Positions 1 to 5,070 of a stretch of DNA of 5,070 bases are shown here, in pieces (the stretch's first letter is position 1; each line of letters begins with the position of its first letter). The stretch spans positions 1 through 5,070 of the forward strand of contig JAEUKU010000454.1 in NCBI GenBank assembly GCA_016794075.1, read 5' to 3'. Under the pieces are notes generated by a model. It worked only from the letters and a program-made list of their open reading frames with translations. It did no database searches and had not been told where the DNA came from. Source of the stretch: Rhodospirillaceae bacterium (GTDB lineage Bacteria; Pseudomonadota; Alphaproteobacteria; Dongiales; Dongiaceae). The position numbers and the translations under genes are program-made.

Positions 1-1
1 G

Positions 2-592
2 TGGCGCAGCATCCGCGGCAAGCGCATCGCCATGGTGATGCAGGACCCGAAATACTCGCTGAACCCGGTGATGACCATCGGCGAGCAATTGCTGGAAGCC
101 TGCCGCGACCAGTACAGCGGTGCCGCCGCGCGCGAGCACGCCCTGGGCATGCTGGCGGCGGTGCGCATCCGCGACCCCGAACGCGTCTATCGCGCCTGGC
201 CGCACGAGCTCTCGGGCGGCATGGGCCAGCGGGCGATGATCGCGATGATGCTGATGGCCGAACCCGAATTGCTGATCGCCGACGAGCCGACCTCGGCGCT
301 CGACGTCACCGTGCGGCTGCAGGTGCTGGCGATCCTCGACGATCTGGTGAAGACGCGGAACATGGGCCTCATCTTCATCAGCCATGACCTCAACCTGGTG
401 CGCACCTTCTGCGACCGGGCGCTGGTCATGTATGCGGGCCAGGTGCTGGAGACGCTGGCGGCGCGCGAGCTCGAGCATGCCAGCCATCCCTACACCAAGG
501 GCCTGCTGGCCTGCCCGCCGGAGATCGACCAGCGGCGCGACCGCCTGCCGACCTTGCAGCGCGATCCCAAATGGCTGGAGCCGGTCGGATGA
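2..592 (+). CDS. Peptide/nickel-class ABC transporter ATP-binding protein, DppD-like (5' partial)
   Basis: This is the first of two cytoplasmic ATPase subunits of a dipeptide/oligopeptide/nickel-class importer; it hydrolyses ATP to drive uptake through permeases that would be encoded upstream. The frame is open to the left edge, and 196 codons are visible. Counting from the codon at base 2, the Q-loop (VMQDP, Q14), signature LSGGM (70-74), Walker B LLIADEP (90-96) with the D-loop SALD (98-101), and the H-loop SHD (H128) are present. The C-terminus carries the HPYTKGLL motif (162-169) typical of the oligopeptide/dipeptide ATPase tail. Walker A is missing only because of the window edge: comparison with the next gene puts about 75-80 residues upstream, for a total near 270. 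LSGGM instead of LSGGQ is normal for the DppD/OppD/NikD side of such pairs. The stop overlaps the next start (ATGA). The substrate cannot be read from the ATPase. Confidence 0.93.
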   Translation, partial: WRSIRGKRIAMVMQDPKYSLNPVMTIGEQLLEACRDQYSGAAAREHALGMLAAVRIRDPERVYRAWPHELSGGMGQRAMIAMMLMAEPELLIADEPTSALDVTVRLQVLAILDDLVKTRNMGLIFISHDLNLVRTFCDRALVMYAGQVLETLAARELEHASHPYTKGLLACPPEIDQRRDRLPTLQRDPKWLEPVG

Positions 593-1377
593 CCGCGGAC
601 CCCATCATCGCGGTCGAGAACCTCTCGATCAGCTTCGGCCAGGGCGCCGACCGCGTCGACGCGGTGAAGAACGTCAGTTTCACCGTGGCGCCGGGCGAGA
701 GCTTCGGCCTGGTCGGCGAATCCGGCTCGGGCAAATCCACCATCCTGCGCGCCTTGGCCGGGCTCAACGATCATTGGACAGGGTCGATGCGGATCGGCGG
801 CCACCAGGTCGGCAAGACGCGGCCGCCGGAGCTGCGCCGCATGGTGCAGATGGTGTTCCAGGACCCCTATGGCTCGCTGCACCCGAAGCACACGGTCGAC
901 CGCATCCTGAGCGAGCCGCTGGCGATCCACGGCTTCGACGACGTTGAGAACAAGGTGCGCGCGGCGCTCGATCAGGTCGGCCTCGGCCCCAGCTTCCGCT
1001 TCCGCTATCCGCATCAGATCTCCGGCGGCCAGCGCCAGCGCGTCGCCATCGCCCGCGCCCTCATCCTGCGGCCCAAGGTGGTGCTGCTGGACGAGCCCAC
1101 TTCGGCGCTCGACGTCTCGATCCAGGCGGAGGTGCTGAACCTGCTCGCCGACCTGCGGCGCGACCTGGGCCTCACCTATATCCTGGTGAGCCACGACCTC
1201 GGCGTCGTGTCGCATCTCTGCGCCCGGCTTTCCATCATGCGTACCGGCGAGATCGTCGAGACCGCCAGCGCCGCCGAATTGAGCGAGGGCCGCCTGCAGC
1301 ACGCCTATTCAAGGCAATTGCTGGTGGCGAGCCGCGGCTACGACCGGGATGCCATCGCCGCGTTCGGGGATTTCTAG
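589..1377 (+). CDS. Peptide/nickel-class ABC transporter ATP-binding protein, DppF-like
   Basis: This is the partner ATPase (262 residues) of the preceding gene and would form a heterodimeric nucleotide-binding engine with it at the inner membrane. Visible motifs are Walker A GESGSGKST (43-51), Q-loop FQDPYGSLHP (Q91), signature ISGGQRQR (144-151), Walker B VVLLDEP with catalytic E169, D-loop SALD and H-loop SHD (H202). All catalytic positions look intact. I chose ATG 589 over the in-frame ATG 571 because it overlaps the upstream stop as ATGA, has TGGAG at 576-580 eight bases ahead, and begins directly with the usual beta strand IIAVENLSISF. At 262 residues it is shorter than DppF/OppF (about 320-335) and closer to NikE-sized proteins; the C-terminal tail is short and lacks a clear HPYT motif (it has QHAYSRQLL). 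It is apparently the last gene of the operon, since the next gene is convergent. Peptide, nickel or another small solute remain possible substrates. Confidence 0.95.
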   Translation: MTADPIIAVENLSISFGQGADRVDAVKNVSFTVAPGESFGLVGESGSGKSTILRALAGLNDHWTGSMRIGGHQVGKTRPPELRRMVQMVFQDPYGSLHPKHTVDRILSEPLAIHGFDDVENKVRAALDQVGLGPSFRFRYPHQISGGQRQRVAIARALILRPKVVLLDEPTSALDVSIQAEVLNLLADLRRDLGLTYILVSHDLGVVSHLCARLSIMRTGEIVETASAAELSEGRLQHAYSRQLLVASRGYDRDAIAAFGDF

Positions 1378-1394
1378 ATACAGTTCCCTACATT

Positions 1395-1497
1395 CGTCAT
1401 TGCCGGGCTTGACCCGGCAATCCAAATCCGCATCCGATGCGCAGATGGAAACTTGGATCACCGGGTCTCGCCACTGCGTGGCGGCCCGGTGATGACG
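1395..1497. repeat. Cloverleaf-like palindromic intergenic element, copy 1
   Basis: This element fills most of the gap between two convergent genes. The outer arms CGTCAT (1395-1400) and ATGACG (1492-1497) are complementary. Inside are three hairpins. Arm 1 is a 9-bp perfect stem, 1399-1407 with 1413-1421, and loop CTTGA. A middle arm pairs TCCAA (1421-1425) with TTGGA (1453-1457) and is topped by CGCAT/ATGCG (1429-1433/1437-1441). Arm 3 is a 9-bp perfect stem, 1457-1465 with 1485-1493, whose loop holds a further 6-bp stem CGCCAC/GTGGCG (1469-1474/1478-1483). The style matches the dispersed palindromic repeats common between alphaproteobacterial genes (known from general knowledge, not searched). 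It may stall or terminate transcripts from both sides, but no U-tract follows the stems. Confidence 0.85.
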
Positions 1498-1508
1498 ATG
1501 AGGGTGGG

Positions 1509-3380
1509 TCAGTTACCGGAGCTTTCCGTCCCGGCATGCGCGAGTGTGCCAGGACCTGCCTGCCCCAGCAGCTTCAGCGCGTGCTGGTCGCCGCGGAAGA
1601 GGTCATGCTCGACCAGCTGCACGTCGCCGAGCCAATCGGCGGCGTTGCGGCAATCGGCCGATTGCGCGGCCGTGCGGCACAGTTCGCGCGGCGCCCCGTC
1701 CTCATAGACCAGGTTGACGCCGGGGAGCGGGCGCAGGTCGATGCCGGCCGGCGGCCGGGTCAAGGCGAAGATGCCGGGATCGCTCAGCCCCGCCAGCCCG
1801 GCGATCAACGCCGGCATCTCGAACATCGGCCGCGCGCCGAGCCGCAGCGGGCCGTTGCGCCCGTCGATCACCACCATCGGCGTGCGGGTGGAGAAATCGT
1901 ACTGGTCCCGGTCGAAGGCGCCGGGCGTTGCCGCCAGCAGGCCGGACTCGACATAGCCCTCGTTGCCGTTGCCGAGCAGCGGCAGATGGTCGCCGAAGAT
2001 GACGATGAGCGAGTCCGGATCGCTGGTCCGCAGTTCGGCGATGATGTCCATGACGTCGCGCGACTTGAAATGCATCACGTTGGCGAACTGGGGAACATAG
2101 GGCACCCGGCTGTCGGAGCGGATGCCGGCCTGGCGCTCCGGCCCGGTGGTGTAGTTCCAGTGGCCTTCGATGGTGAGCACGTAGTTGAACAGCGGGCGAT
2201 CGTCCCTGGTCTTCGCGATCAGGGCCTGGACCTGGCGGAACTGCTCCTTGTCGGTCATCAGGAAGCCGCCGGTGCCGCTCAAGTCGAGCGTGTCGGTGTC
2301 CCAGAAGGTCTCGAAGCCGATATGGTCGTAGACGCTGGTGCGGTTCCAGAAGGTGCCGCGATTGGGATGCGAGGCGATGGTGCGATAGCCGGCGCGGCGC
2401 AGCACCTCCGGCAGGCAGGGCACGTCGCGCTTGATGCCGTATTCGAAGTTCACCGCGTGCTGGCTGGTGGGGAAGCCGCACAGCATCTCGTATTCGGCAT
2501 TGGCGGTCTGGCCGCCGAAGGCCGGGCTCAGGCCCTGGCTGTAGCCGCTTTCGCGCCACAATTCCTCGAAGCGCGGGTCCATAACCGGCTGGCTGAAACG
2601 CGCCGCCGTCAGGACCTTGGGGTCCCAGAAGCTCTCCAGCAGGAACATGTGGACGTTGCGGGTGCGGCCGGCCGGCGGCGGCGCCGCGGGTCCCGACAGC
2701 GTCTGCAGCCGCGCGACCGCGGCGGCGACCTCCGCCTCTTGCGGCGGCGGCGTGCGCTGGGCCAGCAGGCGGATGGTCTCCTGCAGGAAATGCACCGTGC
2801 CGCCGCGGACATAGAAATTGATGTTCTGGTCCCAGGGCGAGTTGCTGGTCAGCCGGTCGAGGCCGGAGACGATCGGCGCCGGGAAGCTGATCGCGACCAG
2901 CGGCAGCGCCACCGAGAGCGCCAGCGCGCCCTTGGCCTGCCGCGTCTTCCAGGTGAGATTGAACAGCCACGCGGCCGCGAAGACGGCGAGCGGCACGCCG
3001 ATGCCGATCCAGCCCAGCGGCCCCAGGATCTCGATGAGGGCGCGGAGGTTGACGATCTCCTCCGGCATGATCGGCCGGCCCAGCACTTTGATCATCGCCG
3101 CGCTGGCGAAATAGAACAGCGCGAAATAGAGCAGCATGAACAGGACGAAGGGCCAGACCCGCCGCGCCATGGCGAAGCACAGGAACGAGATGCCGACGAC
3201 CAGCGGCATGTCGAACATCGCCGCCGTCTGGCCGATCGGCACATGGATCAGGTGGAAGACGAGCGAGACGGTGACGTAGAGCCCGAGGGCGACATAGACC
3301 GGCCAGCGCCAACCCCGCGCCGGACCCAGGAGAGATTGCCGAAGCCGTTGCCAGCTCATCGCCGCGCCACCCCGATTCAT
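1509..3380 (-). CDS. Membrane-anchored LTA synthase/phosphoglycerol transferase-like sulfatase-fold enzyme
   Basis: This 623-residue protein probably transfers a phosphoglycerol-type group onto an envelope glycan outside the inner membrane, by analogy with OpgB/MdoB, CgmB and LtaS. The N-terminal 170 residues contain about five hydrophobic segments (near 26-48, 57-72, 77-99, 121-141 and 151-170). A linker rich in Ala and Pro (about 208-240) follows, then an alkaline-phosphatase/sulfatase-fold domain from 241. Likely catalytic features are the metal ligand E249 in LLESFWD, the nucleophile T292 in GGQTANAEYE, the family motif TFWNR (343-347), H407 in EGHWNY and metal ligands D464/H465 in FGDH. 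Four cysteines beyond residue 300 (C301, C322, C568, C577) could form disulfides. The start is uncertain: M8 (base 3359) has GGGGTGG eight bases upstream, whereas M1 has only a very close GGATGGG. The gene stands alone, with a structured repeat on each side. The acceptor, and phosphoglycerol rather than phosphoethanolamine, cannot be decided from sequence. Confidence 0.9.
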   Translation of the reverse strand: MNRGGAAMSWQRLRQSLLGPARGWRWPVYVALGLYVTVSLVFHLIHVPIGQTAAMFDMPLVVGISFLCFAMARRVWPFVLFMLLYFALFYFASAAMIKVLGRPIMPEEIVNLRALIEILGPLGWIGIGVPLAVFAAAWLFNLTWKTRQAKGALALSVALPLVAISFPAPIVSGLDRLTSNSPWDQNINFYVRGGTVHFLQETIRLLAQRTPPPQEAEVAAAVARLQTLSGPAAPPPAGRTRNVHMFLLESFWDPKVLTAARFSQPVMDPRFEELWRESGYSQGLSPAFGGQTANAEYEMLCGFPTSQHAVNFEYGIKRDVPCLPEVLRRAGYRTIASHPNRGTFWNRTSVYDHIGFETFWDTDTLDLSGTGGFLMTDKEQFRQVQALIAKTRDDRPLFNYVLTIEGHWNYTTGPERQAGIRSDSRVPYVPQFANVMHFKSRDVMDIIAELRTSDPDSLIVIFGDHLPLLGNGNEGYVESGLLAATPGAFDRDQYDFSTRTPMVVIDGRNGPLRLGARPMFEMPALIAGLAGLSDPGIFALTRPPAGIDLRPLPGVNLVYEDGAPRELCRTAAQSADCRNAADWLGDVQLVEHDLFRGDQHALKLLGQAGPGTLAHAGTESSGN

Positions 3381-3389
3381 CCCATCCGG

Positions 3390-3419
3390 GATAGCGCAAC
3401 GAGGTTAAGCAATCCTCAA
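3390..3419 (-). promoter_or_regulatory. Candidate promoter for the sulfatase-fold gene
   Basis: Reading leftward, TTGAGG (3419-3414) and GCTATC (3395-3390) are separated by 18 bases, which loosely fits a housekeeping -35/-10 pair of alphaproteobacterial type. An imperfect inverted repeat, GGTTAAG (3403-3409) and CTCAACC (3415-3421) with one mismatch, overlaps it and could be an operator. If this promoter is used, transcription would start about 3 bases before M1, which favours translation from M8 at 3359. The match is by eye and weak. Confidence 0.25.
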
Positions 3420-3486
3420 CCGGCGTGGTTCAAGGCATGGAGATTGCTGGCATTTTTGGCAAATTCCGGCGAGGTCCAGCCACAAT

Positions 3487-3587
3487 CGTCATCCCAAGGC
3501 TTGGCCTTGGGATCCACGAGTTTCGAGGCTCGAGACGGCGCTGACGCAGGCAAACCCGTGGATGGCAAGGCCAAGCCTTGCCATGAC
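3487..3587. repeat. Cloverleaf-like palindromic intergenic element, copy 2
   Basis: This element has the same plan and nearly the same length as the one at 1395-1497, but different stem sequences. The outer arms are GTCAT (3488-3492) and ATGAC (3583-3587). Arm 1 is a perfect 9-bp stem, 3491-3499 with 3505-3513, and loop CTTGG. The middle arm pairs TCCACG (3513-3518) with CGTGGA (3557-3562) and contains TCGAG/CTCGA (3523-3527/3529-3533). Arm 3 is a perfect 9-bp stem, 3562-3570 with 3576-3584, and loop CCAAG. Arms 1 and 3 also share a 15-base inverted repeat (3495-3509 and 3566-3580), so a single long hairpin is an alternative fold. It lies about 100 bases upstream of the sulfatase-fold gene and downstream of the lrp-type gene. 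Confidence 0.85.
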
Positions 3588-3598
3588 TCGCTCTGGTG

Positions 3599-3690
3599 GT
3601 CAGCTGCGCTCGAACCCCGCGGCGAAGGCGGCATGCGCGGCGGCAGCGTCAGCTGCGCTCGAACCCCCGCAGCTTTAGCTGCGTTCAAAC
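3599..3690. repeat. Short direct-repeat cluster copying the 3' end of the lrp-type gene
   Basis: GTCAGCTGCGCTCGAACCCC occurs exactly at 3599-3618 and again at 3648-3667, 49 bases apart. A third, diverged version (13 of 16 bases) at 3675-3690 is the end of the regulator gene itself. Read on the minus strand, each copy spells Phe-Glu-Arg-Ser-stop, with TTC/TTT, GAG/GAA and TGA/TAA as the only differences. The gene's stop codon also lies in an inverted repeat with 7-bp arms, CGCAGCT (3668-3674) and AGCTGCG (3677-3683). The 29 bases between the two exact copies are GC-rich and show no gene. Confidence 0.8.
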
Positions 3691-4118
3691 ATCGTCGAGA
3701 GCAGAATGGCGGAGGTGGTGCGGGTGATGCCGGGCAGGCGGCCGATGCGGGTCAGCACCTCGTCCAGATGGGCGGCGGTGGAAGCGCGCACCAGGGCGAC
3801 CGCGTCATAGACGCCGGAGACCGTGTAGCAGCTCGACACCTCCGGCAGGCCCTTCAAGGAGGCCATGGCGCGGTCCTGGAACTTGGGGTCGAGGGTGAGC
3901 AGGACATGGGCGGAGACGCCGGGATGCTCCGTGGTCTCGCCCAGGACGATGGTGTAGCCGGTGATGACGGCGTCGCGCTCCAGGCGCTTCAGCCGCTCCT
4001 GCACCGCGCTGCGGCTGAGGCCGAGATGGCGGCCCAGAGCGGCGGTCGGCATGCGGGCATTGGCACGCAAAAGGGAGATCAGGCGCCGGTCGGTGTCGTC
4101 CAGATTGCGTTTCGCCAT
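3675..4118 (-). CDS. Lrp/AsnC-family transcriptional regulator
   Basis: This 147-residue protein is of normal size for a feast/famine regulator, a DNA-binding oligomer whose C-terminal domain senses an amino acid. The N-terminal winged helix-turn-helix is clear: LDDTDRRLISLLRANARMP (6-24) leads into AALGRHLGLSRSAVQERLKRLE (26-47), followed by the wing GYTIVLG (54-60). The remainder (about 65-143) is the alpha-beta RAM domain, including SAHVLLTLDP (69-78), the loop around VSSCYTVSGVYDAVALV (94-110) and a final strand TRTTSAILLST. The ATG at 4118 is favoured because the domain starts immediately after it and a GGGGA lies a few bases upstream. It is transcribed divergently from a saccharopine/lysine dehydrogenase gene across 130 bases, the usual layout for a local Lrp-type regulator. 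Probable target: itself and that gene; probable ligand: lysine or a derivative (inferred from context only). Its last four codons are repeated downstream of the stop. Confidence 0.95.
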   Translation of the reverse strand: MAKRNLDDTDRRLISLLRANARMPTAALGRHLGLSRSAVQERLKRLERDAVITGYTIVLGETTEHPGVSAHVLLTLDPKFQDRAMASLKGLPEVSSCYTVSGVYDAVALVRASTAAHLDEVLTRIGRLPGITRTTSAILLSTMFERS

Positions 4119-4248
4119 GTGTCCCCGTCGTTTCGCCGGCCCCGTGGCAGCTTTTTATACTTTCGCCGGCTTAAGGCAAGCCCTCCCCGCGCCTATGGTG
4201 GCGGTCAAGCGCGGTCAGCGCAATTTTCCCGCAGTCCAAGGAACGGAA
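4119..4248. promoter_or_regulatory. Divergent control region with paired direct repeats
   Basis: This 130-base region separates the lrp-type gene (leftward) from the dehydrogenase gene (rightward) and holds no plausible gene. TTTCGCCGGC is repeated exactly at 4131-4140 and 4161-4170, 30 bases apart or close to three helical turns. GCGGTCA is repeated at 4201-4207 and 4211-4217, one turn apart. Between the first pair lies the only A/T-rich patch, TTTTTATACT (4152-4161): TATACT could be a rightward -10, and TATAAA on the other strand a leftward one with TTGCCT 14 bases upstream. Helically phased repeats around a promoter fit binding by an Lrp-type oligomer, but which protein binds is inferred. 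Confidence 0.45.
4238..4242 (+). promoter_or_regulatory. Ribosome binding site of the dehydrogenase gene
   Basis: AAGGA lies six bases before ATG 4249 and fixes the start of the saccharopine dehydrogenase family gene; no in-frame upstream start has a comparable signal. Confidence 0.7.
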
Positions 4249-5070
4249 ATGAAACGCAAAGTCCTGGTTCTCGGCGCCGGCAAGATCGGCGGCGCCATCG
4301 TCGACCTGCTCCATGCCAGCGGCGCCTACGAGACCACCCTCGCCGACAGCAACGCCACCTTTCTGGAGCAGGCGGGCGGCAAGAAGGCCGCCACGCGCCG
4401 CATCGACGTCAGCGACCGCAAGGCGCTGGCCGAGGTGGCCAAGGGCCAGCAGGCGGTCATCTCGGCTTTGCCCTTCTTCCTCAATCCCGGCGTCGCCCAG
4501 GTCTGCGCCGAGGTCGGCGCGCATTATTTCGACCTGACCGAGGACGTCGAGACCACCCGCGCGGTGCGCAACGTGTCGCAGAACTCGAAGGTCGCCTTCG
4601 CCCCGCAATGCGGCCTGGCGCCGGGCTTCATCTCCATCGTCGCCAACCACCTGGCCAAGAGCTTCGACAGCTTGCGCGAGGTGCATATGCGCGTGGGCGC
4701 GCTGCCGGAATTCCCGGCCAATGCGCTGAAATACAACCTCACCTGGTCGACCGACGGATTGATCAACGAATACTGCAATCCCTGCGAGGCGATCCACGAA
4801 GGCAAGATGGTCGAGGTGATGCCGCTGGAAGGGCTCGAGCATTTCTCGCTCGATGGCATCCACTACGAGTGCTTCAACACCTCGGGCGGCCTCGGCACCC
4901 TGTGCGAGACGCTGGAGGGCAAGGTCGACAGCCTGAACTACAAGACCGTGCGCTATCCCGGCCACCGCGACATCATGAAGATGCTGCTGGAGGATCTGCG
5001 CATGAAGGATCACCGCGACCTGATGAAGGAGATCCTGGAGCGCTCGGTGCCGATCACCCACCAGGACGTG
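4249..5070 (+). CDS. Saccharopine dehydrogenase/lysine 6-dehydrogenase family protein (3' partial)
   Basis: The reading frame from ATG 4249 stays open for 274 codons to the window edge. Residues 1-16 (KVLVLGAGKIGGA) form a Rossmann NAD(P)-binding motif GxGxxG, with the acidic residue D33 of TLADS at the end of the second strand suggesting NAD+ preference. The family segment QCGLAPGFISIVANHL (120-135) follows, then the dimerisation/substrate domain with RVGALPEFPANALKYN (148-163), the stretch WSTDGLINEYCNPCEAI (166-182), FNTSGGLGTL (209-218) and YKTVRYPGH (231-239). From memory these resemble bacterial lysine 6-dehydrogenase and the saccharopine dehydrogenase family, whose members are usually about 370-400 residues, so roughly 100 are missing. 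It would oxidise saccharopine to glutamate plus aminoadipate semialdehyde, or lysine directly to the semialdehyde; the sequence does not decide which. An AAGGA site at 4238-4242 supports the start. The divergent Lrp-type regulator fits an amino-acid-induced catabolic gene. Confidence 0.9.
   Translation, partial: MKRKVLVLGAGKIGGAIVDLLHASGAYETTLADSNATFLEQAGGKKAATRRIDVSDRKALAEVAKGQQAVISALPFFLNPGVAQVCAEVGAHYFDLTEDVETTRAVRNVSQNSKVAFAPQCGLAPGFISIVANHLAKSFDSLREVHMRVGALPEFPANALKYNLTWSTDGLINEYCNPCEAIHEGKMVEVMPLEGLEHFSLDGIHYECFNTSGGLGTLCETLEGKVDSLNYKTVRYPGHRDIMKMLLEDLRMKDHRDLMKEILERSVPITHQDV

Noticed and set aside
70..76. Degenerate ABC signature (LSGGM) in the first ATPase as a sign of an inactive site; positions are residues
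   Set aside because: LSGGM is the usual form in DppD/OppD/NikD-type subunits, and the Walker B and H-loop residues are intact.
490..1302. Long antisense open frame on the minus strand across the two ABC ATPase genes
   Set aside because: It lies opposite well-conserved ATPase motifs and its product is a low-complexity Ala/Arg/Asp/His-rich chain, as expected from GC-rich codon shadowing.
1399..1421. Intrinsic terminator after the ABC operon
   Set aside because: The hairpin is strong but no T-run follows on either strand, so it is described as part of the repeat element rather than called a terminator.
1702..3399. Open frame of 565 codons on the minus strand, one frame off the sulfatase-fold gene
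   Set aside because: Its product is rich in Arg, Ala, Gly and Pro without domains, while the other frame carries membrane segments and all catalytic motifs.
3599..3667. tRNA fragment or attachment site, because GGTTCGAGC on the minus strand resembles a T-arm
   Set aside because: No matching stem, acceptor end or other tRNA arms are present, and the match is better explained by the copied end of the lrp-type gene.
3599..3667. CRISPR-like repeats
   Set aside because: Only two exact 20-base copies exist, with a single 29-base gap and no cas genes.
3416..3688. 90-codon minus-strand open frame in the gap between the lrp-type and sulfatase-fold genes
   Set aside because: It runs through the palindromic element and the direct repeats, overlaps the lrp-type gene's end and has no coding signature.
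4171..5061. Long minus-strand open frame opposite the dehydrogenase gene
   Set aside because: The plus-strand frame has a ribosome site, a Rossmann motif and family segments; the minus-strand product shows no recognisable domain.

Overview
The window reads as chromosomal DNA from a GC-rich Gram-negative bacterium, most likely an alphaproteobacterium. The grounds are the strong G/C preference at third codon positions, the gene content (a peptide-class ABC importer, an Lrp/AsnC regulator divergent from a saccharopine/lysine dehydrogenase), and intergenic palindromic repeats of the CGTCAT-CCGGG-type seen in that class. The lineage is inferred; there is no rRNA or other marker gene here.

Layout. 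Bases 1-1377 (+) hold the two ATPase genes at the end of a dipeptide/oligopeptide/nickel-class ABC transporter operon. The first lacks its N-terminus at the window edge, and the two overlap by ATGA. Bases 1378-1508 lie between convergent genes and are almost filled by a roughly 103-bp cloverleaf-like palindromic element. Bases 1509-3380 (-) encode a membrane-anchored LtaS/OpgB-type sulfatase-fold enzyme, probably a periplasmic phosphoglycerol or similar transferase. Bases 3381-3674 are non-coding and contain a candidate promoter for that gene, a second element of the same architecture, and a short repeat cluster that copies the 3' end of the next gene. Bases 3675-4118 (-) encode an Lrp/AsnC-family regulator. 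Bases 4119-4248 are a divergent control region with two pairs of short direct repeats. From 4249 to the window end (+) runs a saccharopine dehydrogenase/lysine 6-dehydrogenase family gene, cut off by the window edge.

How the parts fit. The ATPases would power uptake of peptides or a similar small solute through permeases encoded upstream, outside the window. The Lrp-type regulator probably senses an amino acid and controls itself and the divergent dehydrogenase, which suggests a lysine/aminoadipate-semialdehyde catabolic locus. The sulfatase-fold enzyme is a separate envelope function, with a structured repeat on each side.

No clearly new multi-gene system is visible. The most unusual signals are the two repeats, which keep their fold while their stem sequences differ, and the repeated copies of the lrp gene's last codons downstream of its stop.
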